Assembly (NCBI RefSeq): GCF_026262505.1
Contig: NW_026529280.1
Location: forward strand, 1-25,979
From: Trichomonas vaginalis G3
Taxonomy: Eukaryota; Parabasalia; Trichomonadida; Trichomonadidae
DNA length: 25,979 nucleotides
Direction of reading: 5' to 3'
Below are positions 16,206 to 23,491 of the stretch, piece after piece. The translations under genes and the position numbers were made by a program. Numbering within the stretch: the first letter of the stretch is position 1; the number at the start of each line of letters is the position of its first letter. Below the pieces are notes generated by a model that was not told where the DNA came from, did not search any database, and was given only the letters and a program-made list of their open reading frames with translations.

Positions 16206-16868
16206 TTACTCACAATATTTTTGTACAAAACGACCCCAAGCTTTTAACTTCTTTTCTGCAGCTTCTAATGCTATCTTAGCGAGTTCATATTCTCTAAATT
16301 CTCTCTTTAAATCTTCTTGTTCCCATTGGTCTAGTTCGTATGGAGAATCTCTATAACCAGAACATATCTCACGTTCATGTTCTATTTGTTTTTCATGCAT
16401 TTTTCTAACTTCTTCTTCAAACAAAGGTTTTGCATTCTCTACTGTATCTTCAAGTTCTTCTTCATCTAACTTCTCATGAACTTTCTTGTCTATGGAGTCC
16501 ATAATTTTTCCAACTGCTATACAATATTTTGGAGAAGCCCACATTGCAATATAGTTTACGAGTCTTGGGTCTACATACATTCCTCTAACCTGTTTGATTT
16601 CATCGGGAATTCCTGCATTAACATTGTATAAAAAGCAACCCGCGGAATTCCGCGGGGTGGTATATTCTTCACAAAATGCCTTAAAATACTCTTCCCAGGA
16701 CTTATTTTCCAACAACCTTCTAAAGTCTTTCCTAAACTGCTGACATATCTTTGTTGCATTTATATAACCATCCTTGTCTCTACGTAAGACTTCAATACCG
16801 TTATAGGTGCCTTTTGTGAATGTTTCGCCATTAGATTTGTTCGTGAACGTTTTTGCTTCGACTGACAT
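16206..16868 (-). CDS. KilA-N domain protein (220 residues)
   Basis: A classic KilA-N layout: GIEVLRRDKDGYINATKIC (about 24-42), KDFRRLLENKSWEEY (about 47-61), then VRGMYVDPRLVNYIAMWASP (about 94-113) and a GKIMDSID helix. A charged helical tail fills residues 130-220. The domain binds DNA and is usual cargo of NCLDVs and phages. The coding stretch between the two conserved halves contains an 18-base GC-rich perfect palindrome (16639-16656) read as PRNSAG, which looks like an insertion relative to the family; related copies lie upstream at 16981-17132 and 17226-17379. Promoter block and leader match those of the KilA-N/T5orf172 gene. Confidence 0.85.
   Translation of the reverse strand: MSVEAKTFTNKSNGETFTKGTYNGIEVLRRDKDGYINATKICQQFRKDFRRLLENKSWEEYFKAFCEEYTTPRNSAGCFLYNVNAGIPDEIKQVRGMYVDPRLVNYIAMWASPKYCIAVGKIMDSIDKKVHEKLDEEELEDTVENAKPLFEEEVRKMHEKQIEHEREICSGYRDSPYELDQWEQEDLKREFREYELAKIALEAAEKKLKAWGRFVQKYCE
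16639..16656. repeat. GC-rich 18-base palindrome inside a KilA-N gene
   Basis: CCCGCGGAATTCCGCGGG is perfectly self-complementary and very GC-rich in an AT-rich gene. Variants CCGCCGGAATTCCGACGG and CCGCCGGAATTCCGCGGG occur in the same sequence context in the two upstream repeats. Confidence 0.9.
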
Positions 16869-16905
16869 TTCTGTTCTTACAATAAAAATAAAAAAATATT
16901 TTTTG
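16869..16905 (-). promoter_or_regulatory. AT-rich promoter block of the 220-residue KilA-N gene
   Basis: Read leftward: AAAAAATATTTTTTTATTTT, then TATTGTAAGAACAGAAATG. It shares the leader TTTTTATTGTAAGAACA with the gene starting at 15929. Confidence 0.5.
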
Positions 16906-16911
16906 GTGGGA

Positions 16912-16985
16912 CGTCGGACATCCGTTTGTGGCTTAACCGTCGGACATTCGTTTGTGGCTTAACCGTCGGACATCCGTTTGTGGCT
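16912..16985. repeat. 26-bp tandem repeat, three copies
   Basis: Three copies of CGTCGGACATCCGTTTGTGG plus CTTAAC, period 26, the last grading into the next repeat. A further single copy, slightly changed, lies at 12659-12688 before the 21-bp array. Confidence 0.9.
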
Positions 16986-17132
16986 CGACCTCAAAACAAG
17001 CATTTTGTGAAGAATATACCAACCGCCGGAATTCCGACGGTTGCTTTTTTTATACAAAATTCAAGAGTTTTGTGTGTTTTCTACGATGTTGTCAAAATGT
17101 CATGTTGTCTCGCTTTTTCAGAGAAGTTAAAA
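16981..17132. repeat. Direct repeat copy 1 with KilA-N gene fragment
   Basis: About 152 bases, repeated at 17226-17379. It contains GCATTTTGTGAAGAATATAC and the GC-rich palindrome variant, which match the 220-residue KilA-N gene at about 16621-16682 in inverse reading. No functional gene was seen. Confidence 0.85.
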
Positions 17133-17438
17133 TTACCTGGTGACCTGGTGACCTGGTTCCACCTAAAATATATTTTTTGGTGTAAATTCATGAGTTTTGG
17201 TTGAAAAATACGGTGGAGCCAAAAGTGGCTCGACCTCAAAACAAGCATTTTGTGAAGAATATACCAACCGCCGGAATTCCGCGGGTTGCTTTTTTTTATA
17301 CAAAATTCAAGAGTTTTGTGTGTTTTCTACGATGTTGTCAAAATGTCGTGTTGTCACACTTTTTCAGAGAAGTTAAAATGACCGAGGCACATAGGCACAT
17401 AGGCACACCTAAAAAAACATCTAACCAAAACTCTTTTT
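17133..17438. repeat. Gene-free repeat region with direct repeat copy 2
   Basis: 17226-17379 repeats 16981-17132. Before it, an ACCTGGTG repeat (about 17136-17165) runs into CCTAAAATATATTTTTTGGTG, a piece of the terminal-repeat module; after it comes a GGCACATA repeat (17385-17407). Only repeat-born short open frames were seen. Confidence 0.8.
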
Positions 17439-18299
17439 TCAATACTTTTTCAGCACTTCTCCGTAGTTATATATGAAAGACAATTCGAGATAAAAGTCGT
17501 AGTACAATGGAACAATATGTTGCACACCATTTGTTGTGAACCAAACTTGAAAGTCAGAGAAACTGTTACTAGGTGGTTCGTAGAATTTAGAAGCAAAGTC
17601 ATAAAAGTCCTTACCAATACAAAGAAAACTATTGTTGCTTGAACTAAAACTTGCATGACACATAACATTTTGAGGGTCAAACACGTTTCTATAAACTGTC
17701 AAATCTGTTGGTGGGCGTATAAACCAGAACGGACCGTCAGGTGGTAATGGTTCGTTCTGGTTTAGTAACCGAAGAAATTGTGCCCAAGAACGTTTGTCTA
17801 CTTGCCAAAATAAAAACTGTGTATCTCTTGGAGGGTTATTTTCAATCCTTTGAAATGAAACTGTGGAGTTCATCTTGTCATATTCTAGTTTCAGATAGTA
17901 TGTTCCATTTAGTAAAGAATCGTATTTTTCTTGAAATTCCCAGTAGTATTTGTTTATTTGAGTTTGAAAGTCATTTAGAGTTTTTTCAAGATTTTCGTCT
18001 GAACGAACTGTAAAGATTCTCATTTCATCAAATTTGTCTAGTAGACCATCATGACCTCTATACCGCCCATGAAAATATACCGCAAACATAAACGCGTTAG
18101 TTCTTTTTGAAAACAAAACTCTTCTAAATCCTATTGCCTTTGCATCTGAAGGACTTTGAAGCCAACGAATTGGAAAGTCAAACCTGTAAGCACCGGATGA
18201 AATTTCTTCATCTGAAATAGTCATACCGGCGTTTGTGAAGATATAGTCTAACGGTTTTGTATCTGCTGCTTTTCTTCTTTGTTTTTCAACCTGAAACAT
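17439..18299 (-). CDS. Probable structural protein (286 residues), paralogue of a broken copy
   Basis: Starts MFQVEKQRRKAADTKPLDYI behind the leader TTTTTACATATATTAAATG. It has beta-rich, aromatic-rich blocks: GAYRFDFPIRWLQSPSDAKA (about 36-56), FLFWQVDKRSWAQFLRLL (about 172-189), CHASFSSSNNSFLCIGKDFY (about 217-236) and FSDFQVWFTTNGVQHIVPLY (about 248-267). A second, broken member of the family lies at 22370-23215 on the other strand with the same order of blocks. No enzyme motif was seen. Location among small putative virion genes and the beta-rich character suggest a capsid-associated or attachment protein; the family was not recognised. Confidence 0.7.
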   Translation of the reverse strand: MFQVEKQRRKAADTKPLDYIFTNAGMTISDEEISSGAYRFDFPIRWLQSPSDAKAIGFRRVLFSKRTNAFMFAVYFHGRYRGHDGLLDKFDEMRIFTVRSDENLEKTLNDFQTQINKYYWEFQEKYDSLLNGTYYLKLEYDKMNSTVSFQRIENNPPRDTQFLFWQVDKRSWAQFLRLLNQNEPLPPDGPFWFIRPPTDLTVYRNVFDPQNVMCHASFSSSNNSFLCIGKDFYDFASKFYEPPSNSFSDFQVWFTTNGVQHIVPLYYDFYLELSFIYNYGEVLKKY

Positions 18300-18338
18300 T
18301 TAATATATGTAAAAATATACTGTTTTAAAATAAATGTT

Positions 18339-18923
18339 TTAAAATGGTATGCCATATAGCTTCTTGAATTTGTTAAGATATATTTTAACGCATTTTCCAT
18401 CTGTATCTCTAGCGTATACATAAGCATAGCCTGCCTTAGTAAAACATACTTGTAATTTTCTATAGTTTACGCCGGTATAAAAGTAGAAAGAGTCCTGTTC
18501 TTCGCTATAGTAGTAAAACTCAAACGTATGCTTGCCATAGTCTGTAATTTCAATTGCTTCATCTTCTAGTTCGTCGACAAATTCGAATACAATATCTCGA
18601 AATTTGCCTTTGTTCTTATTGTTTTCAGAACAAGTGACCCAGCGTAAGTTTTCAAGTCTATTGTCATTTCTTATATGGTTTATATGGTCTACAAAAGGTA
18701 AATTGTTAGGGTTCGGTATAAAATGAGTTGCAATGACAATATGTTTAAAATAGTTTTTTCCACTCATATCCATAAGAGCATATCCGTCATTTCGCTCCCA
18801 TCCGCTTAAAACTCTTTTTGTCTTTTTGTTTCTGACTTCAAAAGGCTCAGAACAGTGAATTTCATATTTCTCATCTAACAAACAAGTTTCCCAACGGTCT
18901 GTTCCAACAAACCCAGCGTACAT
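18339..18923 (-). CDS. HNH homing-type endonuclease (copy 2)
   Basis: A 194-residue protein collinear with the copy at 10143-10727. The HNH core is kept: IVIATHFIPNP, then FVDHINHIRNDNRLENLRWV. Overall about 89 percent identical to copy 1, but residues about 107-163 are identical and the DNA under them is almost so, while the N-terminal 105 residues carry most differences, a pattern of partial gene conversion. It faces the opposite way to copy 1, so the two make an inverted pair about 7.6 kb apart. It lies just upstream (in its reading direction) of the 286-residue gene and has the same AT-rich promoter block as copy 1. Confidence 0.85.
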   Translation of the reverse strand: MYAGFVGTDRWETCLLDEKYEIHCSEPFEVRNKKTKRVLSGWERNDGYALMDMSGKNYFKHIVIATHFIPNPNNLPFVDHINHIRNDNRLENLRWVTCSENNKNKGKFRDIVFEFVDELEDEAIEITDYGKHTFEFYYYSEEQDSFYFYTGVNYRKLQVCFTKAGYAYVYARDTDGKCVKIYLNKFKKLYGIPF

Positions 18924-18965
18924 TTCAAATAAAATAAAAAAATATATTTTTTAAAAAAATGTTTT
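18924..18965 (-). promoter_or_regulatory. AT-rich promoter block before HNH gene 2
   Basis: Read leftward: TTTTTTTAAAAAATATATTT, then TTTTATTTTATTTGAAATG. It is similar to the block at 10110-10142. Confidence 0.45.
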
Positions 18966-18991
18966 TATTTCATGCAATGTTTTTCTTTACT

Positions 18992-19342
18992 TTACGTAAC
19001 CACCGCTGCCATAAGCCTTTGACGCCAACCCATACCAGCTAATGAAGGTTGAATACTAACCTTTGGTTTTGGTTTATCTTCAGTTTGTGGCTTCCCTTCT
19101 TCTATTGGTTTTTCGTCACTTTTCGGTTCCTCTGACTTTACCTCACTTGCTGGAATAGTTGTGTCGTCAACATCTTCATAAATATCATATGCCATTTGTT
19201 TTTGTTTTCCTTTCAACTTTTTGTGTTTGTTGTAAAGTTTAGAATATTTCGACTCTAAGTCAATGAGATGTTCTATAATGAACTGTTGGTCAGTGAAGTA
19301 AACTTTTCCATCTGTTGTCTCGAAAGCTCCTTCAGACTTCAA
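18992..19342 (-). CDS. Small acidic/proline-rich protein, function unknown
   Basis: 116 residues starting MKSEGAFETTDGKVYFTDQQ. A helical, coiled-coil-like segment (about 22-50, IEHLIDLESKYSKLYNKHKK) is followed by an acidic, Pro/Lys/Glu-rich linker (about 58-95) and a short hydrophobic end (SLAGMGWRQRLMAAVVT). Its start overlaps the end of the gene at 19339-19554 by four bases, so the two may be closely linked. No family was recognised; a virion or scaffold role is a guess from the neighbourhood. Confidence 0.5.
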   Translation of the reverse strand: MKSEGAFETTDGKVYFTDQQFIIEHLIDLESKYSKLYNKHKKLKGKQKQMAYDIYEDVDDTTIPASEVKSEEPKSDEKPIEEGKPQTEDKPKPKVSIQPSLAGMGWRQRLMAAVVT

Positions 19343-19554
19343 TATTTTATTTGTGAGAGTCTGTTTCTTTTTGAGATACTAGCCGTTCCATTTCTATGAA
19401 AAGTGACTTTGTAGTTAGGGTTTGTATTTCCAGACCTGGCACTTTCTATTATTGAATTTTTCTCTTCATCTGTAAGTTCTTTGACAGGTTTTGACAATGG
19501 TTCTGAACTTTTTGTTTGTGGTGTCAAATCTACCGTTTCAACTTCTTCGGTCAT
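19339..19554 (-). CDS. Small protein of unknown function (71 residues)
   Basis: Starts MTEEVETVDLTPQTKSSEPL behind the leader TTTTTTACTGAGATGAAATG, which is nearly identical to that of the gene at 19726. An acidic, disordered N-terminal half is followed by a short basic, beta-like end (KVTFHRNGTASISKRNRL). It overlaps the next gene by four bases. No family was recognised. Confidence 0.5.
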   Translation of the reverse strand: MTEEVETVDLTPQTKSSEPLSKPVKELTDEEKNSIIESARSGNTNPNYKVTFHRNGTASISKRNRLSQIKY

Positions 19555-19573
19555 TTCATCTCAGTAAAAAATT

Positions 19574-19726
19574 TTAGTTTGGTTTGTTTTCAACTGGTTG
19601 TTGTTGTTTTTTAAGTCGGTCTAAAACTTCTTGAGGTATAGGGAGGACTTGACAAACACGTTGTGTAACTGCTGGAAGTCGACAAATCCATCTTGAACCC
19701 ATTTGTCTCAATGCTGTATTGTTCAT
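19574..19726 (-). CDS. Very small basic protein (50 residues)
   Basis: Reads MNNTALRQMGSRWICRLPAV onward, with a basic, Cys-containing N-terminal part and a Gln/Pro-rich end (LKKQQQPVENKPN). The start is supported by the leader TTTTTTACTGAGATGAAATG, shared almost base for base with the gene at 19554. Small basic proteins of this sort are common virion components in the adenovirus/Polinton group, but nothing diagnostic is present. Confidence 0.5.
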   Translation of the reverse strand: MNNTALRQMGSRWICRLPAVTQRVCQVLPIPQEVLDRLKKQQQPVENKPN

Positions 19727-19745
19727 TTCATCTCAGTAAAAAACT

Positions 19746-20147
19746 TTACATTCCCCAAGTTTGAGGTGGTTGCGGTTGGTTATTGTTTACCCACTGTTGT
19801 GCATGGTTATATCCTCTGTTAAAGAATCTTTCACCTTGGTCCATATAGTGTCCTGCTTGGTTATAGTAGTCATTTGCTTTGTTATAGTAGTTTCCTGCTT
19901 CTCTTCCTACATTGTCCATCCATCCTTGAACTTTTCCTCTTGTTTCAGGATTTGGAATAAGATTTGCTGCATCTCGTGCTACCTCCCAACCTTTCTGTAC
20001 AGTTTGTATAATAGGTTGTGCTTTCTCTTTAAGTATACCTAATGTACTCAAAATCTTCCTTCCAATTCCAAATGCACCTCTGGCTAGTGTTCCCACTGCG
20101 GGTAAAAATCTAGATGCAACTCCTGCTAATGCGCCAAATAAACCCAT
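19746..20147 (-). CDS. Putative membrane-active virion protein (pVI-like in character)
   Basis: 133 residues. The N-terminus MGLFGALAGVASRFLPAVGT is glycine-led and hydrophobic or amphipathic over about 35 residues, as in membrane-lytic minor capsid proteins; a glycine at position 2 could be myristoylated. A helical middle (about 40-75) and an Asn/Tyr/Gln-rich tail (about 85-133, YYNKANDYYNQAGHYMDQ) follow. The broken gene at 23219-23464 begins in the same style (MGFFGRIGNFFRNVG). The comparison with adenovirus pVI is by character only, not by visible homology. It is divergent from the integrase gene with a 16-base gap. Confidence 0.6.
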   Translation of the reverse strand: MGLFGALAGVASRFLPAVGTLARGAFGIGRKILSTLGILKEKAQPIIQTVQKGWEVARDAANLIPNPETRGKVQGWMDNVGREAGNYYNKANDYYNQAGHYMDQGERFFNRGYNHAQQWVNNNQPQPPQTWGM

Positions 20148-20163
20148 TTCTTATAGGATAAAA
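20148..20163. promoter_or_regulatory. 16-base two-way start region
   Basis: TTCTTATAGGATAAAA separates divergent starts at 20147 and 20164. Leftward it reads TTTTATCCTATAAGAAATG; rightward CTTATAGGATAAAAATG. This short gap must hold initiation signals for both genes. Confidence 0.5.
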
Positions 20164-21123
20164 ATGACGAATCCAAACAAGGACCCCTATGTTTCTAAAG
20201 CGACAAAGAAAGCACTCATGATAAAAATCTTTAGTTCAACACCAAATGCTTGGTTTATGGATATCTTGGAAAACATTCCGAGGTATAGAGAAGATGGACC
20301 ACCATACTGGTTAATATTTGTTGGTCAAAACACAAGATACTGTGAAGCCATACCATTACAGTCCAAAAATATTTTAGATGTGAAAACTGCTTTGACAATA
20401 TTCGTTGACAAATACCATCCAACAAAACTGACATCTGACTGTGAAAGTTCTTTCAAATCAGACGATATTAAAAACTATCTGCGTTCAAAAAATGTAAACC
20501 AATATTTCATTGTCGACCAAAACCATTCTGCTCTTGGTGTCATTGACAGTTGTATAAAAATCTTAAGAGACTTAAACCAACCACAAGGTGGTGAGGTAGA
20601 TGAAATGTCATATGACGACAAGTACAGACACTTCTCCATGGCAAAGATGAGACAAGTTTTAAATATTTACAATAACCGTAAACAAAAAGGTTTGGGAAAC
20701 CACTCCCCCGAAGAAATGAAAAACAACCCTGACTTAGAGAAAGACTATATATTTAATAGTTTAGTCAAAAGAGACAAACAAGAAAGAATGCCAGGCTTCA
20801 AACTTAAGAAAGGTGACAAAGTAAAAATAGAAATACCTAAACGCGACCCATATGAAAATACTATTGACTATGACAACAATGGGAACTCGACAGGTACTCG
20901 CATTCGTGTTCGTAAAAATAGAAGAAAGTATACAAGAGAATATTATGAAGTTTTAGGCAAACATGGCAAAATGTACAGACTGCAAGCAGAAGATAAAACT
21001 ACTATTGTCAGACCTCGTTTCAAACTTGTTAAGGTTCAAGGTGGTATACTTTCAAAGACAGTTCCTAACAAATATAAGACAACTCCTGACGAATATGCTA
21101 AAGAAGTTGAAAATGACGACTAA
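20164..21123 (+). CDS. Retroviral-type (rve) integrase of the Polinton kind
   Basis: 319 residues. The catalytic-core region starts at about WFMDILENIP (30-39), followed by the beta-strand stretch YWLIFVGQNTRYCEAIPLQS (48-67) that matches the 'iDvfSRyawaiPL' block of Polinton integrases, then KLTSDCESSF (98-107), the second core motif, and a helix-rich end with NNRKQKGLGNHSPEEM (170-185), the usual 'tP.e' block. The C-terminal part (about 210-300) is a small basic beta-barrel-like region beginning KLKKGDKVKI and containing YTREYYEVLG and YRLQAED, as in integrase C-terminal domains. It would insert the element's ends into host DNA. It is the only long rightward gene in this half of the element and is convergent with the fibre gene (ends overlap by 4 bases). 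Confidence 0.82.
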   Translation: MTNPNKDPYVSKATKKALMIKIFSSTPNAWFMDILENIPRYREDGPPYWLIFVGQNTRYCEAIPLQSKNILDVKTALTIFVDKYHPTKLTSDCESSFKSDDIKNYLRSKNVNQYFIVDQNHSALGVIDSCIKILRDLNQPQGGEVDEMSYDDKYRHFSMAKMRQVLNIYNNRKQKGLGNHSPEEMKNNPDLEKDYIFNSLVKRDKQERMPGFKLKKGDKVKIEIPKRDPYENTIDYDNNGNSTGTRIRVRKNRRKYTREYYEVLGKHGKMYRLQAEDKTTIVRPRFKLVKVQGGILSKTVPNKYKTTPDEYAKEVENDD

Positions 21124-22157
21124 GCATTTCTATACCATGCGTAAACTGTCATGTAAGGTGGCATGTAGTCTTTACTCTGTCCCGTTGTTTGCGTATACCT
21201 GAAACGCGATGTGTATGGCTTCCTTCTCCCTGTGTGCTCCCAGAAACAATTTATAGCAAACTGAACGTTGTCTTTAACATCATATCCTTTACCTTTTTTC
21301 ATTGCTGACCAATCCCAAAATCTATGCTTATGCCAACCTGCTTGAGATGTACTTAAATCTATGTAGTGACTGTGCGCAGGTAAGTTTTCACCTGAAATCG
21401 TTTTACTTCCACCTGTTTCCTTTGAAGAGTTTGCACAATACAAAAACCTGTCGACTATTTGAGTCCAAGTTCCAAAACCAAGTACTACTTCTGGTTTGGT
21501 AGAGTTCATTGACGTGTAAATAGAACCTATAGGATATAGTGTTTGAAGTATTTCTGTCTTTAACGTTTGAAGCTCTGTTTTGTCAGCTTTTTTATCATAT
21601 AAATCTTGAGCAGTGAATTTAACTTTGTTTTCATCCTCCATGACATAGACATTTCTACATCTAATGTATCTCATCGTTGTTATGTCTTCTTCCGATGTTA
21701 AACCTTGTGGAAAGTTAGGAGGTTTCCAATCTAATACATCCCCACCAGCTCCTTCAACCGTTCCTTCAATATTTTCTATACCAACAGTTGCGAAGAAATC
21801 GTGTGTATGTCCAACGTCACTTTTCTTGTTTAAGGTTTCTTGTAAGTTTGTAATATCAGATATGGTATGTGTATGAGTCTTTTTAGAATATTCTTTGTCA
21901 GCTCTTGTCACTTCACTTGACATTTTATTGTCAACATATGTTTTGTCAGCTTTGTCATCTAACATTGCTGGTAGTTCATCTACGTCATAGATGTTATGTG
22001 TATGATGTTTTTGTGGGTATGTTCTATCTGTCCATGCGAGAATATAGTCTCTTGTTGCATCTACATACTCTTTGTCAGCTTTGTTGTCAATATCTGCTTT
22101 CAAAAGAAGTTCATCTATAGGTTTCTCGTTTAAAGTTCTTTTGTTGGATTTATACAA
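21120..22157 (-). CDS. Phage-type collar/fibre protein with HxH motifs
   Basis: 345 residues. The N-terminal half has repeats of the DKADKxYVD type (about 23-32, 68-76 and 188-193) typical of trimeric fibre shafts. Histidine pairs HTH (52-54), HTH (95-97) and HTH (117-119) recall the HxH metal-binding motifs of long tail-fibre tips. The C-terminal half shows the tail-collar signature YPIGSIYTSMN (208-218), GFGTWTQI (227-234), RFLYC, GENLPAHSHY (256-265) and the end MPPYMTVYAWYR (332-343), known from phage tail/baseplate proteins and from giant-virus and PLV collar-like proteins. It would form the host-attachment fibre of the particle. A short open frame (22130-22351) overlaps its beginning. 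Confidence 0.8.
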   Translation of the reverse strand: MYKSNKRTLNEKPIDELLLKADIDNKADKEYVDATRDYILAWTDRTYPQKHHTHNIYDVDELPAMLDDKADKTYVDNKMSSEVTRADKEYSKKTHTHTISDITNLQETLNKKSDVGHTHDFFATVGIENIEGTVEGAGGDVLDWKPPNFPQGLTSEEDITTMRYIRCRNVYVMEDENKVKFTAQDLYDKKADKTELQTLKTEILQTLYPIGSIYTSMNSTKPEVVLGFGTWTQIVDRFLYCANSSKETGGSKTISGENLPAHSHYIDLSTSQAGWHKHRFWDWSAMKKGKGYDVKDNVQFAINCFWEHTGRRKPYTSRFRYTQTTGQSKDYMPPYMTVYAWYRNA

Positions 22158-22351
22158 ACAGTATGGTTCTTACTGTCTTGAAACAGAAACTCGTCTGTCA
22201 TTGGGTTTATCGTCAGTTTTAAGTTTCCTTCTTTCAATGACTCAGATATCTTAGAATAGTTTGAAAAGTTTGTTGTGTTCTTATTTAGAGCTTGCAAAAT
22301 GAGTTGTCGGTTGTGTTGTATTTCTCTCATAGACGCTGTTTCTTTCGACAT
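22130..22351 (-). CDS. Short open frame upstream of the fibre protein
   Basis: 73 residues starting MSKETASMREIQHNRQLILQ, which overlap the start of the fibre frame. The leader (TTTTATCTAGAATAAAAATG) fits the element's start motif, so initiation here is plausible. The helical, Asn/Leu-rich beginning is like the attachment end of fibre proteins. Its relation to the fibre gene is not settled. Confidence 0.5.
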   Translation of the reverse strand: MSKETASMREIQHNRQLILQALNKNTTNFSNYSKISESLKEGNLKLTINPMTDEFLFQDSKNHTVCINPTKEL

Positions 22352-22369
22352 TTTTATTCTAGATAAAAT
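22352..22369. promoter_or_regulatory. Two-way start region
   Basis: TTTTTATTCTAGATAAAAT separates divergent starts at 22351 and 22370. It gives the same start-hugging motif in both directions. Confidence 0.5.
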
Positions 22370-23215
22370 ATGCTTTCAATAGAAAAAGAAAATTCAAGAG
22401 TTGCTACAACTAAACCATTAGATGAACTTTTTACTAACGTAGGTCAAAAGTTTGAGACAGAGACCGTAAAGCATGAAGGCTATCGTTTTGACTACCCATT
22501 AAGATGGTTAAGAGACCCATCTGTCACAAAAGCTATTGGCTTTTAGAATGAAGTTCATTTCAGAAGCCATACATGGTTTCCCATTTACGGTCGGTTTTGA
22601 AGTTCGATACTATAACAAAGAAAAACGTATGTATGAGAAATTTGAACAGGGAAAACTTTTACAAGTGAATTTGCTTGTAAACTTAGAAACAATCTTCAAG
22701 CTTTTCAAGAAAAAATAAACGATATCTATATCGAATATGCAAAACAGTACAACATTGACGAAGGAGAGTACCATCTCGATATTATATATGACAGGAAAAA
22801 TGCAACTGTTAAAATCAATAAAATAGAAGACCTTGGAGAAAACGTTTATATTTCTACAAAATATAACAACTTGGCATGGCATAGATTTATGAGGATGTTA
22901 AATCAGCCTGCATGGTATCCAGTACACCCGGACTATTATGAAGTCGAAAACCCTAATGGAACATATGAAATGTTTTCGACTCAGATGCTATTATTGTTCA
23001 TGCTTCATTTTCTGGCGCACAAAACTCTTTTTTATGCTTGGCAAATGACTTTTACGAAAAACCTACAAAGCTATATGAACCACCGAGTGGAAGTATTTCG
23101 GATTTTCAAGTATGGTTTACAACAGATGGAAGAAAGAGAATAGTTTCCATTATACCACGCGTTTTACTTAGAACTTAGTTTCATATACAACTACTATCGA
23201 ACGGTAAAAAATAAT
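22370..23215 (+). pseudogene. Broken paralogue of the 286-residue structural protein
   Basis: The first stretch (MLSIEKENSRVATTKPLDEL, then YRFDYPLRWLRDPS) matches the start of the gene at 17439-18299, and later pieces match its middle and end in the same order, including a block like SDFQVWFTTNG and a terminal IYNY-like piece. It is read rightward, opposite to its paralogue. It is broken, with about three breaks, and may be a decayed duplicate. Its start carries the same two-way leader as the fibre-side gene. Confidence 0.75.
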
Positions 23216-23218
23216 TTT

Positions 23219-23464
23219 TTAATACGGTTGAGGTGTTGGATTTGGTTGCCAACTAGACTGTGGTGCAGGTTCAGGCTGTTGTATAACAGGAGCTTGTTCT
23301 TCTGGTTCAGGGTCTTTAGGTATAATTACCAACAAACTGACCTACCCTTTTACCAATATTTTTGACTCCGTTCCAAATTCCTCTTCCGACAGATTTTATT
23401 CCATTCCATATACCTCTTCCAACATTTCGAAAGAAGTTTCCTATTCTTCCAAAGAAACCCATTT
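23219..23464 (-). pseudogene. Broken small virion-type gene, glycine/tryptophan repeats
   Basis: The beginning reads MGFFGRIGNFFRNVGRGIWN and continues with a repeat of VGRGIWNG type, amphipathic and basic; the other end is a Pro/Gln-rich tail (QQPEPAPQSSWQPNPTPQPY). The style matches the putative membrane-active protein at 19746-20147. It looks broken, about one break. The leader TTTTTACATATAGTAAAATG supports initiation at 23464. Confidence 0.55.
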
Positions 23465-23491
23465 TACTATATGTAAAAATCTAATGTCCGC

